Source: Protopterus annectens
Lineage: Eukaryota > Chordata > Ceratodontiformes > Protopteridae
Direction of reading: 5' to 3'
DNA length: 64,000 bases
Assembly: GCF_019279795.1 (NCBI RefSeq)
Contig: NC_056732.1
Location: 1,080,748,119 to 1,080,812,118, forward strand
The notes beneath the pieces are model-generated. The model saw only the letters and a program-made list of their open reading frames with translations. It did not search any database and was not told where the DNA came from. Shown here one piece after another: positions 11,746 through 21,822 of the stretch. The position numbers were made by a program, and so were the translations under genes. The stretch's first letter is position 1. Every line of letters starts with the position of its first letter.

Positions 11746-12730
11746 ATTGACCTCTACACCCATATGTTCAATTGTCGGATGCACAATATTTGTTGTGCTG
11801 TTCTACTGTTTGCAGGTCTTTATTGCCATAGCATTCCCTGTTCCTGTGACCAACTTGTGTATCTGTGGAAGATGTTTGCATATGACGGCAATCCACTATA
11901 TCACTTATGTCTCTGTAGTCATTTCCTGTGTGCACTGGGCTGATTGCTGTGTTGTGGTTGGTTCCTGGACTGACACGTACAAATACCAGATATGTGTGGC
12001 CAACTGCTAAACGGAGATATGGCCTAAGTGTGTGAGCATGCCCAGTTCAGCCTTTCCATGGCATGTTGTCTGACATATGCCTCATTCATCAAAGTGTGCG
12101 AGCATGCCCAGTGTGAGCTTTCCATATGTTGCACTCTGAAGTCCACCACATATTTGGGTGGGTGTGAACTTCAACAATATCTCACGTTTATGGTTGTGTG
12201 TTGGGTGTCATGTTGTGTACTAACTGGCCAACTGCTTCGTGTCTGCCACAACAGGGATTATACTGTGCCTGCAGGGATTGCATGGGATACTTTGCAGACA
12301 GTTCTCAACATACTTTCATAATGACCTAACACTGTAGTACCGTATGGTGTACTGGTTCAGTACTTTCACTGTGGTGGACAGTATCCTGGGCTTTAGTCCT
12401 ATGACTGCTTGACATCTTCATAGTGAGCACAACAGACTGTGTAGGGGCCAGTTGTGCACATATGACCATGTTGCAATATGTTCACATATGGACTACCTAC
12501 ACCAGGCTCGTCCAACATTGCTAGTGTATTCCACAACATGGGTGGACATTGGCAAACACTAGCCATGTTCTCTAGGCCATTTCTGATGCTAGTCACAGGG
12601 TGTGTTTGTCCTTCGACACACATTGTAACTGGAGTTTGCCATGACATATGTCATGGTTAGTATACTGTGCCTCCGTCTACCTCTGACATAACAGTGATAC
12701 CCAGGGTTAGCCTACCATCTCCCATACACT
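11746..12730. other. No gene recognised; TG-rich, with a 65-bp direct repeat
   Basis: No recognisable coding or RNA signal. A block beginning AAGTGTGTGAGCATGCCCAG at about 12025 recurs at about 12090 (AAGTGTGCGAGCATGCCCAG), giving an imperfect direct repeat with a 65-bp period. Composition resembles the diverged CR1 DNA on either side, but I could not align it to a CR1 segment. Confidence 0.4.
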
Positions 12731-12734
12731 CATC

Positions 12735-14619
12735 AGGATTCCTCTTGAGGGGTGTCGATATGTGGCTCTCTGGCTGACCTGTACCAGGAGTTTACTGAAG
12801 AGTGGGGGTGCCTTCTGTGTTATGGATCATTCTGTACAGCTTGTCCTATGTATGTCAGTGCTGGGGTTCAGGTCTCTCATGTGCATAGCTCACTGCCATT
12901 CAGGTTGTACAAAGTGCAACATGTTCATTCATTCCAGGTTGGACATGGCTTCATACATCAGGCACAGCTTTCCTATAGCTGGGAAGGATGGCGGTGTGTG
13001 GGGCTGCAGTTTGTTTACTCAGGCAACACATGGCATCTGTTCATGCTCTTTGCTACCCCTGGTGGGGTACTGTTGTGGACTTTACAGTTGATGGAGGTGT
13101 CTGCTGTGGTATATCCCACAGGGGCTATTGTAGTAAGTTGTGATGCTGATGGAGGATGGCTGCAGAGCCACAGTGAGTTCCCCTTATCTACATCTGCCAA
13201 CCTTCATGTTTGGGTGGGTATATGGTACATGTTTCTGTGACCACTGCAGCCACATGTTTGTACAGTGCAGGATATTTATCACCTTCTGTACCTAGGTCTC
13301 ACATTACATGTTAGGTACCTCATGGGTTAACACCTGTATGGTAATTCGTGGGCACTTACTGTATATCCACGGTGGTTGTCTATACACAGTTCTGCAATTA
13401 GCTTGCTGACATGGCTATGGCTACAGTTGTCTGTTTGTAGGTGGCCCTTTTGTGGGTTGCTTGTGTCAGCTGGGGGTCAGATATGGTGGGCTGTTTGTAC
13501 TCCTCTGCATACATGTTCAGTCACAGTCCTTCCATGTTGGCCTATACCTATGGGACATATATTTAGAACGGGGGTGGGGGGGCCAAGACCAGGCCTTGTG
13601 GGATGCCACTCATATCCGCTTTGCAGTCTGACATGGATGCGGCATGTCTGACCATGTCAGTTCTGTCCTTGATCTGGTTTGCAACCCCTCTACTGACATA
13701 GGGGTATATATTTAAGCTGCTGAACATATCCATACTGAACTTGTACGGTATTGTCTAGAAGCATGTGCACGGTCCAGCTACGCTGTGTGCCACTCATATC
13801 CGCTTTGTAGTCTGACATGGATGCGGCATGTCTGACCATGTCAGTTCTGTCCTTGGTCTGGTTTGCAACCCCTCTACTGACATAGGGGTATATATTTAAG
13901 CTGCTGAACATATCCATACTGAACTCGTACGGTATTGTCTAGAAGCATGTGCACGGTCCAGCTACGCTGTGTGGGCCACATTGCCCTCATCAATGACCTT
14001 AATGACTGCTTCAAATGGGTCAGACATGTTTAGGGGCAGGTTCTGCAGTTACGACAGCCACACTGTGTAGGGTCCAGTATCAGTAGGTCCACAATAGCCT
14101 TCTGTCTGCAGTACATACTGATCCTTTCCATAGCTGTGCAGAACAAGCTTGTCAGGATCCTGGGGTGGTAGTTTGGAGTATCCATTCAGGCAACACCTTT
14201 GTTGTGATGGACCACCGTTGTTGTACACTGCTCTTTGGGTACATATCCTGTGGTAAGGCTGACATTGGGCAGTAGTGTGATTTGGCATTCCATTATTCTT
14301 GGAGTCCATGTTGGCCTCAGCACAGGACACCATCACATACCTTTGCTGCTGTGTGTTCTGCTTTGCAGATGATGGCTGTTACCTCAGCATCTGCAATGTC
14401 AGGGGACCATCAGTCTGCTGGGATAGGTATTTTGCACTCGGGGGGGGGGGGGTGTTTGCACTACACCTGACAGGTTGTATGTTAGCAATATGTGTGTGTG
14501 TTTGGTATGTTGTTTGTAATATCTGTGTGATTCGGAGCATATCTGTGGATGCCCAACATGGTTCCTACCATCAGTTGGGTAACCCTTGTGATTATCCTTA
14601 GTGTCCTGTACGTTTTGTA
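12735..14619 (-). mobile_element. CR1 LINE copy F: ORF2 C-terminus to RT N-terminus, diverged
   Basis: Minus-strand CR1. It starts near the end of ORF2 (12735-13000 parallels copy A 8500-8780), skips part of the gene, and runs through the RT core (13600-14420). It stops at 14619 in the RT-endonuclease linker. The fragment 13917-13690 still reads FSSLNIYPYVSRGVANQTKDRT, which parallels the post-catalytic A block region of copy A. The CR1 sequence resumes at 16829 at nearly the next homologous position (copy G), so F and G are best read as one element split by copy E. Confidence 0.55.
13604..13971. repeat. 184-bp tandem duplication inside CR1 copy F
   Basis: The segment beginning TGCCACTCATATCCGC at 13604 repeats at 13788. 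The two copies differ at only about three positions. The duplication lies in the RT region of a copy that is otherwise strongly decayed, so it arose late, or is an assembly effect. Confidence 0.9.
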
Positions 14620-16828
14620 TCTTCATAGGTTCATGGGTTCATACTAGGCTATACACCCTAGGCCATTAGTAAGCCTAGCCAGAGTGTGTGTCTTTCGCCA
14701 CCCCTTGCTATGTTCAATTATGGCCATTTATGAAGTTCTTCACTGTGCCTCTGTCTGGTCATGACACAGTGAGGACCCCCAGTATACATGTACGGTCATC
14801 CATCCACTTGGCAATATTCCTGTTGAGGGGAGTCAGTGAGGGGCTCTGCCTACCATGGATTGGGATCCTGTTTCTGGGTGTGGGGAGCCTCTGGGTTATG
14901 TATCTGTCCCTCCAGCACATCTTATTTCATTATGTGTTGAGGCTGACATCTGTGACTCTCACAGCTCAATGGCTTTGATTTCCTGTGGTGGAGCATGTCC
15001 ATTACTCCTGTGTTGGACATGGCCTTGTACAACAGACATACAATGCCTCTGTGTAGGCAGTGTGTGACTGCAGTCAGCTGGGGTGTCTACAGCCAGGCAG
15101 CATATGACATATATTTCACACCCTTTATCCTGTTGGCGGGGTAACTATGAGGTCTTCGAACCGCTGCAGGTGTCACGTCGGTACATCCCATATGAGTCAT
15201 TGTACTAGATTATGGGTCTGATAAGGGAACAGTACAGTGGCACAGTGACCTCTGTTGATGTTGATGTGAATCCTTTCATGATACGGTGTCCAGTATTGAC
15301 AATCTTCATAGCCACATTGGCATTGTGGGTGTCACATGACAGATTAATGTCGACCTGTGTCCCTAGGTCCCTGATTACTCCTTGCATACATAATGGTTTG
15401 ACACCTATGTGGTAATTTGTGTGTACCTTGTCTGGTATTTGGTGGGACATTCATACTGTCCAGTGTCTTCGGATGTCTGGGTGGAGTTCTTGTGTGTGAG
15501 AGTGTGGTCTGTCGCATGCTACAGACTGTACAGCAGTTTTGACTACAGTTATGTGCACATGGGTGGTCTCCGCTGCTTTGTGCATTGTCAGTTACCTGGC
15601 AATATGGGTGTCTGTGCTGCATATGGATACTCCCCCTCCTTTGATGTTTTGGTGCAGGTGTTGGGGCCATACCACATGATATGTGGTATAACCTAGTAGT
15701 GCTGGTGTGCTATCACTAGGCTTGCAGCAGGCTTCTGTCACTGCACAGACATCAATGTTCTCCATAATGGGAAGTGCCTCAGGGGCATGCATATTGCAGT
15801 TTACACATCTGGCATTGGTCAGCATTACCCTTATGTTTCCTACCACTTATGTTTTCCAGGGTGGTGGGTAGTCTTTTTGGCCTTGCCTACATACAGCTCT
15901 ATGGAGGCGGCAAAGGCCTTATCCAGTATCCAGACACACACGGGTAACAGCTGCAAGCCATCCCTGGAATAGCAGCATGGCTTGTCATGCTTGACATCTC
16001 AAGCAGACAGACATTAGACCCTCTTGGACTGACAGCTGTAACTGTGCCAGCTGTTAAACATGAGCATTCTGTGTTTGTACTGTGGCATCATTCTTGGTGA
16101 GGGTTGGATGCTGCACACAGCCAGTGTCATCCCGCCCTGGGGTACATACTCAGAGGGACCATCCATGTCTCTTTAGATGTTGACAAGCGAGGTACATCTC
16201 AGGTAATTCACACCAGCATGGACATTGAGTGCATCATATTTCTGTTTGCTTTGGGGTGACCTGCGTACTTGTGTTATGTGGCATTTTGTGGCAGCCTACA
16301 GGCAGCGTACTCTACCCTTTCCCTTGTTCAGTCTGGTGAGTGGGACAGCAGTGTGTCTGCCTATACAGACACCTATTACGACTGTATCAGGCATGTTGTT
16401 TCTCCTTCTGGCCTGTGACTGTTTGGCACACCAGCTTTGCATACTATTTGTTGCATGTGCTATGTTTGAAGGTTGTGGTTGCTTGTGATCTGCTTTGGGG
16501 GCTTCTGTTGGTGTGGTGTGTTTGTAATTAAGGCCTCCGGGAATATTTGTCTGAGTTTATGTGTTTGGTTTACAGTTGTGGTAGGTCTATGTGGGACTGG
16601 GTTTGTGGTGTATGTGGTTACCTTCTCCTCCTGACTAGTTTTGAAAGTACTGAGTTGGTGGAGCTCAACCTCTGGTTTGGATACATGGATGCATCTATCA
16701 CATATATTTGTATTTATTGGGGGGTGTTGTGGTTGTCTGTGTACTTGGGACTGGTGTCACATTGCCTCTGGATTCACAGATTCTACTTGTTGTGGCTGGA
16801 CTTTTAGTGGATTGTATGTGTGGACATA
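14620..16828 (-). mobile_element. CR1 LINE copy E with internal RT deletion
   Basis: The 3' end is at 14622-14645 (octamer tail CATAGGTTCATGGGTTCATA, followed by the CR1 3' UTR with AAGCCTAGCC). ORF2 C-terminus follows to about 15440. At about 15450 the sequence jumps straight to the endonuclease (CCAGTGTCTTCGGATGTCTG parallels copy A at 10858), so about 1.7 kb including most of the RT is missing. Endonuclease runs to about 15900 and ORF1 (esterase, then the N-terminal Cys-rich part) to about 16828. The copy lies inside the F/G element. Confidence 0.6.
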
Positions 16829-18180
16829 TGTTATTGCCATACTACTGGTCAGTGATTACTTCCCTTTTTATGTTTGCTCTATCATGTGGTAGCTTCCTCA
16901 TTCTCTTGCATGGTTTTGTAATGGCTGGAGTCCAGCATGCCAGATGCATGCGTGTATGGCATTGTGTGTTGTTATTTGTGATTGCATACTCCAAGCATTC
17001 CTGGCTGTGTTCATGGAATGCCTGTATAACATGTTCTGTGGTGTGTCCCATATTCTGCACTTGCACAGGGACTTTTATGGATTCAACATCGGTTTTGAGG
17101 GCTGCAACCTATGCTTTACACATGTTTTTCACTGTGGTATTCTGGCCAGGGACTGGGGTCAGGATGTGTATATCCAGTGTGATTACTCTAAGGTCTGGTC
17201 TTACCAGTGAGGGGTACACTTCTCATCTTGCCATCCAGTACACATGTTGCTGATTATCACATCCAGTATGCTTACCCCTCTTGTGGGAGTGGTACATTGT
17301 TCCTGGGCATTTTGGTTTATGGAATCTGGGTAATTTTCTCCTACTGTGTTGGTGCTAGTATAATGCTCCCGGTGTATGTCTGGGTATTTTCAGTCAAGCA
17401 ATATAATGTGGTTTGGAGGGATTGATATATTCATGTATTCCGACATAGGCCAGGTGCAGTTCCTGGTATTAGGACAGTAGTCTGCAGCAGGCTGTATACT
17501 GGGAGGCGGTTTTAGCCATTGTTATTTGACCATGGCTAATCCATGCTGCTTCTTGTTGTGGTACCAACATGGGGGTGTGGTTATCCTTGCCATTTCTTGC
17601 TAGTCACCCTCCTTTTGTAGCTTGTTCCATGTTTTGCGGCTGTACAGCACAATATGAGGTGTGACCTGGTAGTGTTAGGGTGCTGATGTGAGCCTTGACC
17701 CAGTTCTCTATTACAGGACTGGTATCTACATTCTCCATACTGTGTGCGTTTACACTGCACACATCTTGCTGTTTATACATCTGTCATTGGGTAGCATTAC
17801 ATCTAGGTTCCTATCCCTTGTAGAACCTATGAAGGTGGGTTTGTGTTTTGAGACTTACCTATTCAGGGCATGCTGTGGGTACTGACAGCCTTTGCCAGTA
17901 TCCATGGGGCATGGCATGATAGGTGCACGCCACCCCTAGCAGGTGGTGCATCATGTCAAGCTCCGCATGTCTTCACAGCCTGAAACACATTGGCTCCCCT
18001 TTGACTAACTGCATTACTTCAGCCAGTTATTGCACTTGATCATCTCATTGTCATTTTGTGGCTTCATGCTTGGTGAGGGTGGATGTTAGTCAGGGTGCTC
18101 AGGTGTGCATATATAGCATTCATGCCTCAGGTGGTGCTGCAGGGCTGCCTCTGTCGAATGCGCATATTACACTTCCCTGT
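16829..18180 (-). mobile_element. CR1 LINE copy G: linker, endonuclease and ORF1 end
   Basis: Begins at the homologous position of copy A near 10255 (linker) and continues through endonuclease (17090-17830) into the esterase end of ORF1 (18000-18110). It is diverged and all frames are broken. It continues copy F on the other side of copy E. Its far end is uncertain and lies just before the Harbinger transposase gene. Confidence 0.5.
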
Positions 18181-18263
18181 ACATGTTTGTGAGCAGGTCA
18201 TGTCATTTTAGGCATCCATGTTATTATTTGAGTGAGTCAGAGGGGGTATCATTCCCAGGGTTC

Positions 18264-19415
18264 CTACTGAGCCAGTGTATGTACTATGCGTTGCCTCTTT
18301 GCCAAGGCCAGGGCATACTGGGCACACCTCCTTCTGCCTACTGGGGCAGGCTCAGGTTGTTCCTCCTCCGAGTCACGCTCTGCCTGTGATGGCCTTGGCA
18401 ATGGTGGGGGGCTGTTTGGCCCGGCCCTATGCTGGTCCTGCTGCAGCTGTTTTCGCAAGATCATATTATGTAGCATAGCACATACCATAACAATTTGGGT
18501 ACATGTAGTTGGTGTGTACTGCAAGGCTTCACCAGATGTGTCCAGACACCGGAACCGTGACTTGAGCAGCCCAAACACACGCTTTATTACATTACGTGTT
18601 TGTGCATGTGCCTCATTATGGCGTTCCTGTTCAGGTGTGTGTGCTTTTCTGATGGGTGTCATCAGCCACGGCTCCAGTGCATAACCTGCATCCCCCACTA
18701 GGTGTCCGTGTGGGATGTCCCCATTGGCAAATGTCTGGTACAGCTGCGTCAAATGCCAGATGTGGGAATCGTGGTAACTCCCAGGGCAGCCAGCACACAC
18801 ATTCATTATTATGCCCTGGGCATCACACACGCCCTGGCAGTTGATGGAGGGGAAGCCCTTGTGGTTAATGTAGGCCCTACCCCGCTCACCGGCTGGTGCT
18901 TTGATGCGTATGTGCGTGCAGTCTATTGCACCCAGTACCTCAGGGTATTCCGCTATTTGCTGGAAGAGACGCATATTGCTGGCCAATACCTCACAGGCAT
19001 TGGGGAAATATACATGATCACCGACATGTGCTGACATGGCATCCAGGAACTGGTGCAGTACCCTGGAGGCTGATGCCTGTGATATCCCCATCATATCGCC
19101 AGTTGGTCTCTGGAAGGTACCTGTTGCTAGTATTCTTAGGCCAACACATACCTTGGTTTCCACTGGGATGGGTTCCCCTCTGTTGGTTCTGTGTGTGAGG
19201 CGTGGCCTGCACAGCTCAACAATTTGCTGCAGGAGCTCTCTGTCCACTCTATAGCGCTCTACTATCTCCAGCTCATGTAACCTATTGTAGGTGACCCTGG
19301 GCCTGTACACTCTTCTCCGTCTCCTCACTGTGGGTTGTCTGGCACCATCTGCATTGTCACCACCCTCAGCAAGTCGCCTATGTCTCATTATGACAGCTAT
19401 GGCAGCCCCTAACAT
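18264..19415 (-). CDS. PIF/Harbinger-type transposase, intact open frame
   Basis: DDE transposase of the PIF/Harbinger superfamily, related to vertebrate HARBI1. The frame opens upstream of 19448, but the codon there is GTG; the first ATG is at 19415, giving 383 residues (numbering below counts from the GTG). Seen in order: basic N-terminal stretch (VRRRRRVYRP, 41-50), helix-turn-helix region at about 95-135 ending ASASRVLHQF, the first catalytic Asp in GAIDCTHI (D176), the second in LVGDAGYAL (D253), and the Glu in RHNEAHAQTRNVIKR (E279) followed by VFGLLKSRFRCL. The C-terminus is Pro/Glu-rich then basic. No stop or frameshift interrupts it, unlike every other long gene here. HARBI1 is about 350 residues, so length fits. 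I could not identify terminal inverted repeats, so an active element, a recently dead one and a domesticated gene all remain possible. Confidence 0.92.
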   Translation of the reverse strand: MLGAAIAVIMRHRRLAEGGDNADGARQPTVRRRRRVYRPRVTYNRLHELEIVERYRVDRELLQQIVELCRPRLTHRTNRGEPIPVETKVCVGLRILATGTFQRPTGDMMGISQASASRVLHQFLDAMSAHVGDHVYFPNACEVLASNMRLFQQIAEYPEVLGAIDCTHIRIKAPAGERGRAYINHKGFPSINCQGVCDAQGIIMNVCAGCPGSYHDSHIWHLTQLYQTFANGDIPHGHLVGDAGYALEPWLMTPIRKAHTPEQERHNEAHAQTRNVIKRVFGLLKSRFRCLDTSGEALQYTPTTCTQIVMVCAMLHNMILRKQLQQDQHRAGPNSPPPLPRPSQAERDSEEEQPEPAPVGRRRCAQYALALAKRQRIVHTLAQ

Positions 19416-19671
19416 TTCTGTTCTGAGTTCAGCTTTTTCAGTTTTCACTTCTATTAGCTTACTCCTGTCTTGCAGTGTCTCTTAAGGGAAACATCCTGCA
19501 CTACTGTTTGCAGAGTTTTAAGTGCTGGGCTGGGCTACTATTCTGCCTGTGTAATTGCCTGCTTCTAATTGTTTTCACCTGCTAGCTTCAGCAGTTATCC
19601 CTGCTAGCTACCTATTAATTCTGTTGCTTCCTTTTTCCTCTCTGTTTCCTCAGGGGGGAGCAACATGCATA

Positions 19672-19945
19672 CTATCAGAAACACGCTCACAGTGGCTTAC
19701 AAGCGCGCACACGTGCTTACACGGTTCAGAATCTACTTATTCGGGTTAAAACGCGCATACACCCGCGCAAACACTGCTACACGTCTGCCAACAGCCTCCA
19801 ACATACTCAGCCTGCCCTACACGCGCGCACACCTGCGCAAACAGTGTTAAACATCTCCCAACACGCTCCCACATGCTCAGTCTGCCTTACATGTGCGCAC
19901 ACTGCCCTACTCGCGCTTCATGGCGCGCACACGTGCACATGCACG
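19672..19945. repeat. CpG-rich block with repeated CGCGCACAC-type motifs
   Basis: CGCGCACAC or close variants (CGCGCATACAC, TGCGCACAC) recur at least six times. A longer imperfect unit of about 70 bp repeats at 19765 and 19835 (GCGCAAACACTG / GCGCAAACAGTG onward). The block lies upstream of the transposase start on its own strand, so subterminal transposase-binding repeats or a promoter are possible. That is inference from position. Confidence 0.6.
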
Positions 19946-20343
19946 CCCAGCAAGAAACTTTGGTGTAAGTAACAGTGTACACCTTCCATTTCTTGACTTT
20001 CCATGACTTATCTAGTGGCACACCTCTTTCCATGATCTGTGCCTGTCATCTGTCATGTTACACTGGCCTCCAATGAACTGCATTTCTTTCTACCATTCCC
20101 CCCTGTGATGTCACCTGTCTCCTACTCTATTCCTCCCCCTTATGTATCTTTTACACTACTCAGACTGTGCTCATTTGCTATGTGACTGTGAGATTCAGTA
20201 TCTGAACCCTCATTTACATGAGATTGCCTACTAATGCTTAGTTACATGTCTTAGACTCAGCTTCCCCCATTAGCAACCACTCCACGGTGGCCATGTTGTT
20301 TTTGGTCTGCTGGTCCCTGCATTGTCATTCCATGTATTGCATG
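19946..20343. other. No gene recognised between Harbinger and the hairpin cluster
   Basis: Pyrimidine-rich stretches, no frame with a recognisable domain and no clear repeat. I cannot place the outer end of the Harbinger element in it. Confidence 0.4.
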
Positions 20344-20840
20344 AAACCCACATTTGTGGGTTTATAACCTTCATTTTCATGTTTTATGCAGCGCAGCCCG
20401 TTTGCGCGGGGCTGTGCTGGGTTTAAACATCGGCGATCGCCGGAAAAAAAAATTATATTTTTATTATTTTGGCATCGGGCTATATTGCCAATGGCCACAT
20501 ATTTGGCCATTGGCATGCTGCCTGAGTCATATGCACCCTTTTTTTGGAGCTGACATGGCTCCATTGTGGAATTTGCAGAAACGTACTCAGTTGTCAACTG
20601 AGTACATTTCTGCAGCTAAAACGTCTCTTACACGGACTGGTTTCTGCTTCGTGGATCGCTAATATACCTCATTTGCATACCTTTCGGCTGCAAGTGAGGT
20701 ATTTAGCATGTCCACGCCCAGTCCGTGTAAGAGACGTTTTAGCTGGTCTCTTACATGGAGTTTAGGGCTGTTCCTGGATCGCGAGGCTTGCATGGAGTGT
20801 TGCACGTCTCTTACACTCCGTGCAAGCCTTCGTGAATCCT
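20344..20840. repeat. Cluster of consecutive inverted repeats (hairpins)
   Basis: A run of palindromes: 20344-20363 (AAACCCACA/TGTGGGTTT, 9-bp arms), about 20389-20420 (GCAGCCC/GGGGCTG, imperfect), 20431-20442 (perfect CGGCGATCGCCG), 20486-20515 (TGCCAATGGCCA arms, 12 bp), 20547-20563 (GGAGC arms), 20574-20614 (20-bp arms with one mismatch), 20613-20745 (perfect 28-bp outer arms plus imperfect 21-bp inner arms), and about 20775-20835 (GAGGCTTGCATGGAGTG against CACTCCGTGCAAGCCTTC). The motif GTCTCTTACA or its complement occurs four times. No coding frame fits. It could be a foldback or MITE-type element, or several nested ones. Confidence 0.8.
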
Positions 20841-21640
20841 GCCCATTGTCTTTTAAATCACCAGAGAAGTTCTGATTATGTAACCAAGCATGGCATCTTA
20901 ATACAACAGAAAAAACAATATTTCTTGAGACTGTATTTGCACATTCAAGCACACCTCTCAAAGAACATTTTGAAACCTGAATCAAATTAGAAACAATTTC
21001 ATTCATGTAAGACCTTCGCTCTGTAAGTAAAGGTGCAGGAAAATCATCCAAACTATATGTACACTGAAAAACAATTTCCACAGATATTCTTAATAATTTA
21101 ACATTCTAAAAGGCCAGATTACTAGAAAGAGAAATTTTTTGCCTTGAAGATCCAACCATTTCACTCATTACTGGGGGTGTTGGATTAGATGAAGCCGAGG
21201 ACATTTTATACAAGCAGGCAGCTGGGGATTTTCTCTGAACCTTTTTAAGTACTGTTGGAATAAATGTTGGTATCCTTCAACCAACTTTATGAACATCTTC
21301 CAGGCTAGTAAAGAGGGGGGGGGGCACATAATTGGGCATCTCATCTTCTATAATGTTATATACCCTGCCTAGTTCTAGGATAGTTCCAAAATGCTCCCAG
21401 GTAAAAACATCATTAAATCTAGCAATCTTATTAGGAAAAGTGAACACTTGTTTGAACTTAAACTCAGGTTCATCTTCTGAAGATTGAGAGTGACTAGACT
21501 CAGTGTCAACTAGGAAATCACCATTGTCTTCTTCAGATTCCTTATTATTCTCTGAAAGAACAGAAAGGTCTCTAGCTAAACTAGTGCTAGAGCTATATAA
21601 AGGAACACAACCACCAGAATTAGGTGACATTCAGCCAAGG
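20841..21640 (-). pseudogene. DIRS-type gag-like relic (LAP2alpha-like C-terminal region)
   Basis: On the minus strand, the frame 21081 to about 20840 contains ANTVSRNIVFSVVLRCHAWLHN, the arrangement seen near the end of DIRS ORF1 proteins, and similar in layout to ARAAGSDIMRHHAWMH in the DIRS element at 60.6-61.1 kb. The separate frame 21630-21277 (117 codons) is acidic and Ser-rich and ends in a hydrophobic-aromatic part (FNDVFTWEHFGTILELGRVY); I do not recognise it alone, but its position upstream fits the same ORF. A stop near 21100 and a phase change separate them. No RT follows in the window on that side. Confidence 0.45.
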
Positions 21641-21822
21641 AAAACACATCAGCCTTATAAACAGCTACAATATGATTATCATCTGTATGATGAAGCTTCC
21701 ACCTCCAGTTATTATCTCAAAGTGGTGATGTTCACATAAACCCCCTCCCTTCCCTCTCTCTCAAAAAAATCCATTCCCCCACTCCTTTCTCAAATACAAC
21801 CACAAATACTCAAAACTTTGTT

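Noticed and set aside
12752-13240. Plus-strand frame of 162 codons as a host gene
   Set aside because: It overlaps antisense to the CR1 copy F C-terminal region and has no domain.
18264-19448. Start of the transposase at 19448
   Set aside because: The codon at 19446-19448 is GTG; in a vertebrate the first ATG (19413-19415) is the likelier start.
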